Below, one piece after another: positions 54,451 to 63,327 of a stretch of DNA of 64,000 nt (position 1 is its first letter; the number at the start of each line of letters is the position of its first letter). The notes beneath the pieces are model-generated. The model had not been told where the DNA came from. It saw only the letters and a list, made by a program, of their open reading frames with translations, and did not search any database. The position numbers and the translations under genes are program-made. Origin of the DNA: an uncultured Alphaproteobacteria bacterium (GTDB lineage Bacteria > Pseudomonadota > Alphaproteobacteria > HIMB59 > GCA-002718135); NCBI GenBank assembly GCA_902571865.1, contig CACGDO010000001.1, positions 332,315 to 396,314 on the forward strand, in the 5' to 3' direction.

Positions 54451-57400
54451 TTAATTGCCAATACTAATATTTAATTTATTTATTAATCCATTATAATTTT
54501 GTCCTATTACATCTGGAGTTAAATCATTTACAGATACTGGATTTAAAGGCTTAATAGATAAGACGATCCTATTACTTTTTTCAATAAAGTTAGATAAAGC
54601 TTCTATAAAATCTTTTGCTAAGCCTTGGTCAATACCTAAAGTATTTGAGTATATATCCATTGATTGAATTACAAAATCTTTCAATTGTCCTGTTGTCATA
54701 TTTTGTTCATTTGCAACATAATCTAAAAGTTTATCTTTAAGTGAGTTATCATTTAGTGATATCGTTAACTCTTTTAATTTAGGAGAAGTCATTAAATATG
54801 TTAATAATGGGCCTCCTTGAATATTAAGTATTTTTGTATCCAAATCAATGAAATTAGAAGATACAGCTAAGGAAGCAGCATCAGTTATACCCAAATCTAA
54901 ATCAAATAAAATATTGTTTCTATTTGTATCCCATTCCCAACCTGATTTAAAATCAAATTTTATCTTTTCATAATCCAAATCATCTATTAAACCATCTAAG
55001 AATCCTAGACTTCCACTTATGTCACGGAATTCTTCGTAATTAAAATCAGCTCCATTAATTTCAAAATTAAAATTAGTTGGAACTTTGATGCTTTTATCAT
55101 CTCCAAAATAATCAAATTTTATATTATTTATTTTTGCATTGTCTAAAGAAAATATATTTGAATTATTTATTTCAGAATTGAAGTTAATAACTTCAAAATT
55201 ATCTAGAGATATAAATGAATTAAATATTTCTGAATAGTCACCACTTAAAAGTAACTCTTGGGATTCTATAGAGCTCAAAAGATCATAAGTAAAATTTTTA
55301 TCTAATTTAAAATCGCTTATTTTAAATTTTTCTAAATTGAATTGATTTGATTGTTCCTGTATTGAATAATCCTGAAGCTCAATGTTTTTAAAAGAAAATT
55401 CATCCCAACTAGTAATTTCAAAATATTTTAATGAGGCTGTTTCAGGCTCAGATAATTTAAAATCCTTTAAATGAATTTTATCAAATTTAGCACTTAAAAT
55501 TATACTTAGAATATTTTTTTCTTCATCATTAGCTATACTTGAATCTAAGATATTACTAATTTTATCGAAGTTGGGAAAATCAAGGTTTTTAATAGCAATT
55601 TCTCCTACAGATAAATCTGCAAGGCCGACAAATCCTTTATCAGTAAAACCATAAAACGTTATGCTTTCCGCAATCTTTCCAAAATATTGAAGTTCTGGAA
55701 GTTCACTGTATTCTTTTATATCACTAAGATATTCATATTTTTCATTTAATTTAAATAAATCATCAAGGTAATCTTTGTTAATTTTTTTAATTTGTAACCT
55801 ATCTAAAAGCAATGTGTTATTTATATCTCCAATATTAAAAATGTTAACCTCATTATCTCTACTAGAGAATTCTATTTTTTCAAAAGGTAAATCTAAGAAA
55901 TACAATAATTTAACAATTTGCTCTTGATAATCATTTTTTACATTATATTTTTCAAATATTTCTTCAAATTTTTTGTTCTGCTCTTCTAATAGTGCCTTTT
56001 TTTCCTTTTCAATTTCCTCAGCCTTCTTTTTTTCTTCTGGCTCAATAATTTTTTTATTAATAAATTGTTTTGTTTCTTCATTAGTTTTAGTTATTTTTTC
56101 AACATTTTCTGTAACAATTGAATCTTCTATTACTTTAATTTGATCTAATATTAATGGGGCTAACTCAGTAGTCAAATTTTCTTGTAAATATATTTTCAAC
56201 TCATCTTTAGTTTTGTTTAAATCTAAAATTGCTTTATCTGCTTGTTTTTTAAACTTGATTAGATCATCAATATTTTTTTTAGAATTTATTAAATCTTCAA
56301 TACTCTTTAATTCTTGAAGTGAAATTTCGGCCAGCTTTATTATATCGGTCCATTTTTGTAAATTAGCTGATTGCTGATTATTGACCATAATTAGCTTTAA
56401 TTCATTGATACTATTCTCTAAACCTAATATTGCTTCATTAATTTTATTTAATTTTTCATTTTGTGTAGTTTTTGAAATTTCATTAGAAAAATTGAGATAT
56501 AACTCGCTATTTTGACTAACGTAATCCTTAAACTCAAGTAATTTTGCTTTATTAGTAGAGTTTAAATCTCCATCAAGAATTGATCTAGTTGCGATAAAAT
56601 ATTCAGATATAATAATAATATCAAATTCGGCTGGGTTTTCTTTAATAAAACGTTCAAGATTTAATAAAAAATTTTGAGCTTTTTCTAAATCTGTTTCTTC
56701 AGTTAAAAGTGCTAATTTTTGATTTAATTCCTCTTGAGCTAATTTTTCTAACTCTTCCTTTTCTTTAAGTTTTTTTTCTTCTGCTAATCTTCTTTCTTCA
56801 GCTAATTCTTCTTCCTGTTGTTTTTTTTCATTAATAAGTCTCTCTTCTTCTTGTCTTTGATTTTCATTTTCCGCTATTATTTGAGTTAATTCTTTTTCTT
56901 TCTTTTCGTATAAATCTATTTTATCCATTAATGATAAGTTAATATCAGTAAGGGAATCAATTTCTTTATTGATATCAACTATAGAGTTCAAAAGGGTATT
57001 TTCTGTTTCTTTAAGTAATGATATTTCTTTTTCTAAATTAATATTTTCTTTAGTAGATATTTCCAATTTATTTGTAAAATTTTTAATTTGTTTAGTTAGT
57101 TCTTCATACTTAATTTCAAATTCAGAATTATTTTTATTTTTTTCTAATTCGGAATTTAAGCTAGCAATTTTTTCTAAATTAGTATTCTTTTCTTTTTTTA
57201 AGGTAGTTATAAGAGTATCTAAAGTTTCAATCCTTTGTGTGTAGTCATTATTAAGATTTTCTAAATTATCATTTCTTTCTTTAAAATTATCTATTTGGTT
57301 TCTAAGAGCTGATATTACTTTTGTATAAGAGCCAAGCTGTATTGCATCACTTGCTTCAACTTGATTAAGAAGTTTAATTACACATTCTCTTCTGCCCTGA

Positions 57401-57807
57401 CCACTGCCTTCGAATCCTTCAATACCATTTTCTAAATGTTCTATAATTGATTTATCACCTTTTGAAACAAATTGTAATTTCCAGGATTTTTTACTCTTAT
57501 TGTCAATCCATGAACCTTCACCATTGATTACTAATGATTTATTTGTTCTAGTTGCATTTAAAGTTGTTTGACCAATTTCTCCAAGCCTGTCTCCTGATCC
57601 GTTCCACCACCTACTGGCATGAAAACTGTGCTCAGTCGCAAAACCAAAAAAATTATCTCTGTAAGGTTTTTTTCCTTTTTTATCAGCACCACACTCTAAA
57701 TTTAATGCTAGAAGCAAAGATTTTTCACTTGCACCATAAACTGTATTTCCAAAAAAAATTATTGCAATAAATAATATTAATACATTTATTTTGCCAATTA
57801 TTTTCAT
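54451..57807 (-). CDS. large secreted coiled-coil protein of unknown function
   Basis: I do not recognise a characterised family. The 1118-residue protein has a signal peptide (1-25, ending TVYGA), a Trp- and Gly-rich N-terminal domain (about 30-155) containing three Cys or so, a long coiled coil (about 160-640) with a very Glu/Lys/Arg-rich stretch near 310-365, and a beta-rich C-terminal domain (about 640-1118). The latter repeats a pattern such as LEKFKISDFKL and LKYFEITSWDEF. It resembles the C-terminal part of uncharacterised alphaproteobacterial envelope proteins. A periplasmic structural role is only a guess. Confidence 0.75.
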   Translation of the reverse strand: MKIIGKINVLILFIAIIFFGNTVYGASEKSLLLALNLECGADKKGKKPYRDNFFGFATEHSFHASRWWNGSGDRLGEIGQTTLNATRTNKSLVINGEGSWIDNKSKKSWKLQFVSKGDKSIIEHLENGIEGFEGSGQGRRECVIKLLNQVEASDAIQLGSYTKVISALRNQIDNFKERNDNLENLNNDYTQRIETLDTLITTLKKEKNTNLEKIASLNSELEKNKNNSEFEIKYEELTKQIKNFTNKLEISTKENINLEKEISLLKETENTLLNSIVDINKEIDSLTDINLSLMDKIDLYEKKEKELTQIIAENENQRQEEERLINEKKQQEEELAEERRLAEEKKLKEKEELEKLAQEELNQKLALLTEETDLEKAQNFLLNLERFIKENPAEFDIIIISEYFIATRSILDGDLNSTNKAKLLEFKDYVSQNSELYLNFSNEISKTTQNEKLNKINEAILGLENSINELKLIMVNNQQSANLQKWTDIIKLAEISLQELKSIEDLINSKKNIDDLIKFKKQADKAILDLNKTKDELKIYLQENLTTELAPLILDQIKVIEDSIVTENVEKITKTNEETKQFINKKIIEPEEKKKAEEIEKEKKALLEEQNKKFEEIFEKYNVKNDYQEQIVKLLYFLDLPFEKIEFSSRDNEVNIFNIGDINNTLLLDRLQIKKINKDYLDDLFKLNEKYEYLSDIKEYSELPELQYFGKIAESITFYGFTDKGFVGLADLSVGEIAIKNLDFPNFDKISNILDSSIANDEEKNILSIILSAKFDKIHLKDFKLSEPETASLKYFEITSWDEFSFKNIELQDYSIQEQSNQFNLEKFKISDFKLDKNFTYDLLSSIESQELLLSGDYSEIFNSFISLDNFEVINFNSEINNSNIFSLDNAKINNIKFDYFGDDKSIKVPTNFNFEINGADFNYEEFRDISGSLGFLDGLIDDLDYEKIKFDFKSGWEWDTNRNNILFDLDLGITDAASLAVSSNFIDLDTKILNIQGGPLLTYLMTSPKLKELTISLNDNSLKDKLLDYVANEQNMTTGQLKDFVIQSMDIYSNTLGIDQGLAKDFIEALSNFIEKSNRIVLSIKPLNPVSVNDLTPDVIGQNYNGLINKLNISIGN

Positions 57808-57850
57808 CAGAATTTCTATATATCAAATATAATTATCAATTAATTAATGT

Positions 57851-57879
57851 TAAAAAAATAAAAAAAAGTTTGATCAAAC
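57851..57879 (-). terminator. probable terminator after the 365-residue secreted protein gene
   Basis: On the minus strand the palindrome GTTTGATCAAAC (57868-57879) sits between runs of T. It can form a stem GTTT/AAAC with a GATC loop, extended by flanking A-T pairs, and is followed by eight T, an A and seven more T. It lies about 20 bases after the stop codon of the upstream gene. The stem is weak, so efficiency is doubtful. Confidence 0.5.
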
Positions 57880-57899
57880 AAAAAAATTAATATTTTTAT

Positions 57900-58997
57900 C
57901 TATTTTATCGGGATAAGCTCAATTTGTGGACCTCTTCCAACTAATTCGATTATAACATTTCCAGATGGATCCTTTGTAGATAAATCAATATTCCAATAAA
58001 CTGAAACGTTTTCACTACTAAATTGCTTTATAACTAACCTAGATTTACCTTTCAAAATACTCTTTTTTGTTAATTTAATATTTATATCCTTAATTGATCT
58101 TATATTTTTATTAACAAAAAAATTATTAGACTGTTCTTCATAATTAATTTCTTTAACTTTATTAGAGTCCATCAGTAAAGTTAATTTTTCAATATTATTT
58201 ATTCTTGCTGCTAATTCAGTTGGGACATTTATATTTACTCTCACAATTTTTAATTTCAAATTTATTTGTTCAATTTCATCGTTAATATTTGATTCTAAAT
58301 TTGTATCCATTTTATTGACAGTATTGGCTTCAACTAGAATGGTACCTTGAGGGAGTTCATTCCCATAGTAAGAAACAATCATCTTTCCATTTATTATTTT
58401 GTTATCAATATTTCCTTCAAATCTATATTTTAAAGGTGCTGCTGGATCTGAAGGGTCAATAACATTAGACTTAATAATAAAGTTATTATCATTTATAATT
58501 ATTTTAGCTTTTGAAAATTTTAATAAATCTTCATTATTTTTAGTTAAATGAATTTCTTTTAAATGATTGTTTTCAATAATAAATTTATTGTTAAATAATT
58601 CTCCATAATTTAAATCTCCAACAATATATTGGCTTAGATTTGTTATTTCAGTTTGAAAAATATACTCGCCATTCATTACTGAAGTAACACTTTCTATTTC
58701 ATTACTGCCTTCATTTTTTTGAATTAAAGGGGTTTTGTTTATTAAAGCATTTTCAATTACTTCTAAATAGTCTTCTAGTGATAAAGCATCATCCAAAAAA
58801 AGTTTTCTAGATATTTCAAAAATTTCAGAAGTTATATCAAACTCATCAATTTTTTTACTAAACTGATCAATAGTTATTTTATTATTTGTTAATTCTGTTT
58901 TAAGTTCATTAAAGGTTTGCAAAGTCAAATCTTTTGCAACCAAATTAAAACTAAAGAATAATATAATAATAAAAATTTGATAGATTTTAAAATACAT
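57900..58997 (-). CDS. secreted protein of unknown function
   Basis: The 365-residue protein starts with a signal peptide (1-21, ending FNLVA) and is then Asn-, Ile- and Lys-rich with alternating hydrophobic residues that suggest many beta strands. I see no catalytic motif, membrane anchor or lipobox Cys. It lies upstream of the 1118-residue protein on the same strand, separated by a probable terminator. It may be a periplasmic or outer-membrane-associated protein. Confidence 0.7.
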   Translation of the reverse strand: MYFKIYQIFIIILFFSFNLVAKDLTLQTFNELKTELTNNKITIDQFSKKIDEFDITSEIFEISRKLFLDDALSLEDYLEVIENALINKTPLIQKNEGSNEIESVTSVMNGEYIFQTEITNLSQYIVGDLNYGELFNNKFIIENNHLKEIHLTKNNEDLLKFSKAKIIINDNNFIIKSNVIDPSDPAAPLKYRFEGNIDNKIINGKMIVSYYGNELPQGTILVEANTVNKMDTNLESNINDEIEQINLKLKIVRVNINVPTELAARINNIEKLTLLMDSNKVKEINYEEQSNNFFVNKNIRSIKDINIKLTKKSILKGKSRLVIKQFSSENVSVYWNIDLSTKDPSGNVIIELVGRGPQIELIPIK

Positions 58998-59052
58998 AAG
59001 TAATTATCAATAGTAACATATATAAACTTAATTTTATTTATGAAATTAAATT

Positions 59053-59397
59053 TTATACTTTTATTTTTCCAGTAATAGTTTTTCCAGATTCTGCTACTAG
59101 GCCACTTTGATCAATTACTACAGGGCCAGATGCTGGATCTGTAACACCTAATTCTTGACTGAACTCTATTAACATATTTCTTATTGTATCAAGAAAAGCT
59201 ATCATATGAGGTCTAGCATTTTCCAAAGCAGCCTCGTTTGCCCATTCTATTATGCTGCAATAAGAATATTCACCTGTTTTAATTAATTTCCTAAAAATTA
59301 AACCCTCTGGTAAATTATATTTTTGCATCGCTGCAATAAAATTATTTTCTTCTTCAGTTTTAACTTTAAATTTAACTACACTTATGAATTTAGACAT
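59053..59397 (-). CDS. small ABM-like (dimeric alpha-beta barrel) protein
   Basis: The 114-residue protein resembles antibiotic-biosynthesis-monooxygenase-like domains: an N-terminal strand ISVVKFKVK, a short helix, a strand with EYSYCSIIEWANEAAL, and a final helix, after which comes an extra 30-residue tail. Such domains are often heme- or quinone-related or detoxifying, but no function can be assigned. It is divergent from the winged-helix gene, with 81 bases between the starts. Confidence 0.6.
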   Translation of the reverse strand: MSKFISVVKFKVKTEEENNFIAAMQKYNLPEGLIFRKLIKTGEYSYCSIIEWANEAALENARPHMIAFLDTIRNMLIEFSQELGVTDPASGPVVIDQSGLVAESGKTITGKIKV

Positions 59398-59444
59398 ACA
59401 AAATTTTCCATAATTTATAACGTTTTATTAGTTGTACTTTATAT

Positions 59445-59461
59445 AAGCCCATTTTGGGTTT
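59445..59461. repeat. inverted repeat in the divergent promoter region
   Basis: AAGCCCA (59445-59451) and TGGGTTT (59455-59461) pair over 7 bases (one G-T) around a TTT loop. It lies 18 bases before the regulator start codon in the 81-base gap shared with the ABM-like gene. It could be an operator for the winged-helix protein, or a small leader hairpin. Confidence 0.35.
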
Positions 59462-59478
59462 ATTATTAGAATTATATT

Positions 59479-59994
59479 ATGAGAATTGACTCAAACCAAG
59501 AATTTTCAAACGTAGGTTATGCGTTTTTAATGTTTTTAACTGATTATTACAAAAGAGTAGGTAAATTAAAACTAACTTTTGATGAAATGATGGTTCTAAA
59601 CACTGTAGCTGCACAATTAGCATATAACTTAAAATTTTCTGAGTCACTTTCGATTAAAGATTTATCAAATTTAAAAGATGAAAAAATTACAAAAATTTTT
59701 AAACGATCCAAATTATCAATTTTAAGTATTGCTAATATTTTAGAACAGCCAAAAGAAAGTGTGAGACGTAGAGTGAATAGATTAATTTCGTTACATCTAC
59801 TTGTTAAAGATAATACTGGAGGAATCATGCTTACTGAAAAATATTCAGAAATACTTAAGGGTTTTTCAGTACATACACTTAAACAGTTATCTTTTTTAAT
59901 TCAAGATATGGAGAGTATAGGCTTCTTACAAGATCTTATAAAAGATATGAACAAAAAAAGTTCAACTATTTCAACTATAGAAAATAAAAATTAA
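59479..59994 (+). CDS. winged-helix transcriptional regulator-like protein
   Basis: The 171-residue protein has a helix-turn-helix near residues 80-103 (SIANILEQPKESVRRRVNRL) followed by a wing-like VKDNTGGIMLTE, typical of MarR/IclR-like DNA-binding folds. The N-terminal 75 residues are helical and may dimerise. It lies 9 bases before the MFS gene, suggesting an operon, and opposite an ABM-like gene it may control. The family is not identified. Confidence 0.65.
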   Translation: MRIDSNQEFSNVGYAFLMFLTDYYKRVGKLKLTFDEMMVLNTVAAQLAYNLKFSESLSIKDLSNLKDEKITKIFKRSKLSILSIANILEQPKESVRRRVNRLISLHLLVKDNTGGIMLTEKYSEILKGFSVHTLKQLSFLIQDMESIGFLQDLIKDMNKKSSTISTIENKN

Positions 59995-60003
59995 AATATT
60001 CTT

Positions 60004-61236
60004 ATGAACAAATTATTATCATTTTCATTATATGATGTTGGAAACTCCGTATTTCCAATGATTGTCATAGCAGCCCTAACATCAAGTTATTTTGTGAACA
60101 ATGTAGTTGATGATCCACAATATGGTACAGCTTTATGGCAATTCACAATTGGTATTACCGGTATAATAGTTGCTATAATAATGCCATACCTTGGAAAAAT
60201 TGCAGATAGTAGAGAAAATGGAAAAGTATTTTATTTAAGATTATTTTCAATATTATGCATTATTACAATTGGTTGCTTTTTTCTAATTAAACCTTCATCA
60301 AGTTATACTTACTATGCCTTATTAGTTTTATTAATTAGTGGAATTACTTACGAGATTTCTAATAGTTTTTATAATGCTACTCTAAAAAACTGCTATCCTA
60401 CTAATCTTACCCTAGGTTCAGGAGTTGGTTTTGGCTCTGGATTTATTGGTGGAGTCGTAATTTTTTTCTTACTTTTGCAATTTTTTATTTTACCTGAAAA
60501 AAATATTTTTAATTTGAATAAAGAAAATTTTGATCATATTCGTTTTGTTCATATAGTATTAGCTTTCTGGTTTTTACTTTTTGCTTTGCCATTATTGTTT
60601 TTGTCTAACATTAATCATATTGCTGAGAAATACACACATAAAACCTTTCTTGAAATTAAATCTTTAATTTGGAAAGATAAATTAACTAATACTGGGCGTT
60701 TTTTATTAGCAAGACTTTTTTATATTGATGGTTTGGTTATTATTACAACTACGATAGGTATTTTTGGAACTTCTGTAATGGGATTATCTTTACAACAATT
60801 ATTAGTTCTTGGACTACAAGCTAACATCAGTGGTGCAATAGGTTGTTACTTATTTGGATATTTAATTAAAAATGATAAATTAACAATAATTTTAACTTTA
60901 ATTGTTTTAATTTTTTTAATCTTATTAATTTCCATAAATACAAATCAATCAATGTTTATATTATATGTTATAATAGCTACTTTTTTTACAGGCCCACTTC
61001 AAAGCTCGAGCAGAGTTGTTATGGCTAATTTAACTGACGATAACAGACAAGGTTTTAGTTTTGGAATATTTACTCTATCTGGGAAAATTACAGCTTTTTT
61101 AGGTCCAATTTTAGCTTCTGCTTTAACATTTTTAATATCTCAGCGAGTTGGTTTTGGTTTTTCAATAGTGTTATTAAGTTTAGGATTATTTCTAATGATT
61201 GGGGTTAGTTATAATAGTGTAAAATCAAAAACTTAA
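60004..61236 (+). CDS. MFS transporter, UMF1/Atg22-like
   Basis: A 410-residue membrane protein with about 12 predicted helices. The N-terminal SFSLYDVGNSVFPMIV resembles the LYDWANSAF motif of the UMF1 family, and the loop containing GKIADSREN matches the MFS loop 2-3 signature. A segment GPLQSSSRVVMANLTDD in the second half is also typical. The substrate is unknown. The gene overlaps the convergent M50/HlyD gene by 12 bases. Confidence 0.8.
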   Translation: MNKLLSFSLYDVGNSVFPMIVIAALTSSYFVNNVVDDPQYGTALWQFTIGITGIIVAIIMPYLGKIADSRENGKVFYLRLFSILCIITIGCFFLIKPSSSYTYYALLVLLISGITYEISNSFYNATLKNCYPTNLTLGSGVGFGSGFIGGVVIFFLLLQFFILPEKNIFNLNKENFDHIRFVHIVLAFWFLLFALPLLFLSNINHIAEKYTHKTFLEIKSLIWKDKLTNTGRFLLARLFYIDGLVIITTTIGIFGTSVMGLSLQQLLVLGLQANISGAIGCYLFGYLIKNDKLTIILTLIVLIFLILLISINTNQSMFILYVIIATFFTGPLQSSSRVVMANLTDDNRQGFSFGIFTLSGKITAFLGPILASALTFLISQRVGFGFSIVLLSLGLFLMIGVSYNSVKSKT

Positions 61237-63327
61237 TTCTCTAATTAACACAGCATAAACATACTTATAAATTCGTTCTGCAAAACTAGTTGGATAAATT
61301 GCTATATTCACTGAACCTAACATTTTCTGATCCACTTTAGTTATATCTCCTACTAAGTTCATACTTATTTGATAATAGGCTTGTTCAGATATTATATCTG
61401 AACTAGAATTTTCTCTTGCAGCAATAGGCCCACTATACAATGATGTAACAATTGGAAAGAGATTAAAAGTATTTACTGGTGATTTACTTATAGATTTAAT
61501 TGATAATGGAATTTTAGGACTATCTATGTGTGAGCTAATAAAAAATAAATCTTTTGTGCGATCTATTTTTGCAATATTTTTTTCAGAAATAAAAGCAAAA
61601 ATTGTTTGTGTATCTTTATCAACCAGAGACAGTAAAGGATCTTCTTGATTAACCCATTGGTCTTTCTTAAACTTTTCTAAAAAAGTAATTTCAGAATTGA
61701 AAGGAGCCCTAATATTTAAGGATGATTTTATTTTATTATAATTTAAGATTTCAGTTTCTAGCTTATTTTTTTTACTTCTAAGTGATAATAATTGCTCTCT
61801 ATTTATTTTACTTTGTAATGCATTATTAATTTGTAACTCAGCTAATTCAAGCTTTCCAATTGTTTGATTAATTTTATAATTTAGTGATGGTGAAGTTAGC
61901 TCAATAAGAAGTTGATGTTTTTGAACCTTGCCACCCTCTTCTATATGTACTCTTTTTATTTGTGCTTCTTCAGGAGCATATATAGATATAAAATTTTCTG
62001 ATTGGAGAATAGCTGGAATTTTTTGATAATTTTTCCAAGGATAAAAGAATAGAAAAAATAAAACTGAAATAAATAATATAGTTCTAATAAAATTAAAAGA
62101 GAGTCCAATATCGCTACGCATTTTCCACCATAAAGAAATTTCTCTATAAATAGGTAGACAAATAAACCAAATTATTTCTACAACAAATAAAATAATTCCT
62201 AATACTTTAAATGTGTAATGGTAAACTAATATTGCGATCCCAATAAATAAAAAGAAACGATATATCCATGTTGACCAAGCATAAAAAATTAAAAAATTTA
62301 TTTTATTAGCATTCATTTTCTCTGGTTGTTCGTGATTAAGACCAAAAATAATTTGTCTTAATTTCCATTTAGCAAGCGAGAAAGCACGTGGTTGTAAATT
62401 TTCTACTCTTAAAAAATCTGCCAAAACATAATATCCATCAAACCTCATAAAAGGGCTGATGTTTATCAATAAAGAAGAAACCCAACTTGTAGTAGCAATA
62501 AAAAATGCAATACTTTTTAATGTACCTGGCTCTAAAATAGACCAAAAAAAAGTTGCCAATAACGCAAGGTGTAATTCTGTTGAAATACCTGCAAAATTAA
62601 TACGTAATCTGTTACTATAATCTCTCAATCTCCAAGCATTAGTGTTATCTGTATATAAAAAAGGAAAAAAGACAAGAAATGCAATGCCCATAGAATTGAC
62701 ATTGCATCCATAGTTCTTTGCAACATATGCATGACCAAATTCATGAATTGCTTTTACTAATACAAGTGAAAATGCATAAAATATAAATCCGTTCCAATTA
62801 AAAAAATAAAGAAAAGTATTAATAAATTGATCCCAATTTTGGATTACAAAATAAATACCAATTAAACCTAAAACATAGACAATATAACGAACTAATTTTG
62901 AACCAATTACTTTCGCAAACATTAAAGTACTATCTAAAAAAGTATCTGGTTTTAATAGAGGGATTTTAAAGAATAAGTAATTATGAATTATTGATAAAAT
63001 GAAATGTTTTTTCTGATTTTTATATTTTTCAATTAAGAATTTTGTATCTTCAGAATTATGATGGGATATAAGATCATTTACTTTTAAAAAAGAAATAAAA
63101 TCGTTTAATTCTTCTTCTTTTAAGTTAACTCCTTTTTGTTCAACATTTTTTATAAAAGTTTTAGTATCTACATCGGCATTCCAATAATTGAGTAATCGGA
63201 ATGCATTTAATCCTATTGTAAAATATTTATTTGTTAAAGTATCAAATAGTAACCAAGTTGGAGAGCCATCTTCCAATGGTGTTCCCTCAAATAATTGTAA
63301 ATCTTCTCTAATTGATGGCGTTAACAT
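61225..63327 (-). CDS. PqqD-like / M50 zinc metallopeptidase / HlyD fusion membrane protein
   Basis: A 700-residue protein of the putative peptide zinc metalloprotease type. Residues about 1-95 resemble a PqqD-like winged-helix domain. About 110-430 is membrane-embedded with site-2-protease zinc ligands HEFGH (His195, His199) and, later, RFDGYY with Asp297. After a membrane segment near 415-430 comes a periplasmic lipoyl/HlyD domain (about 445-650) with an alpha-helical hairpin and AP-type barrel. It follows the upstream HlyD gene directly on the same strand, so the two act together, probably in export of a peptide or protein. Confidence 0.82.
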   Translation of the reverse strand: MLTPSIREDLQLFEGTPLEDGSPTWLLFDTLTNKYFTIGLNAFRLLNYWNADVDTKTFIKNVEQKGVNLKEEELNDFISFLKVNDLISHHNSEDTKFLIEKYKNQKKHFILSIIHNYLFFKIPLLKPDTFLDSTLMFAKVIGSKLVRYIVYVLGLIGIYFVIQNWDQFINTFLYFFNWNGFIFYAFSLVLVKAIHEFGHAYVAKNYGCNVNSMGIAFLVFFPFLYTDNTNAWRLRDYSNRLRINFAGISTELHLALLATFFWSILEPGTLKSIAFFIATTSWVSSLLINISPFMRFDGYYVLADFLRVENLQPRAFSLAKWKLRQIIFGLNHEQPEKMNANKINFLIFYAWSTWIYRFFLFIGIAILVYHYTFKVLGIILFVVEIIWFICLPIYREISLWWKMRSDIGLSFNFIRTILFISVLFFLFFYPWKNYQKIPAILQSENFISIYAPEEAQIKRVHIEEGGKVQKHQLLIELTSPSLNYKINQTIGKLELAELQINNALQSKINREQLLSLRSKKNKLETEILNYNKIKSSLNIRAPFNSEITFLEKFKKDQWVNQEDPLLSLVDKDTQTIFAFISEKNIAKIDRTKDLFFISSHIDSPKIPLSIKSISKSPVNTFNLFPIVTSLYSGPIAARENSSSDIISEQAYYQISMNLVGDITKVDQKMLGSVNIAIYPTSFAERIYKYVYAVLIRELSF

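Noticed and set aside
54451-57807. SMC/RecN-like or TolA-like identity for the long coiled-coil protein
   Set aside because: It has a signal peptide and no ATPase motifs, and its C-terminal domain is not the short TolA domain; only the charged coiled coil is similar in composition.
59445-59461. The AAGCCCA/TGGGTTT dyad as a terminator
   Set aside because: It lies in a divergent promoter region where neither strand has a transcript ending, and no clear T-run follows on either strand.
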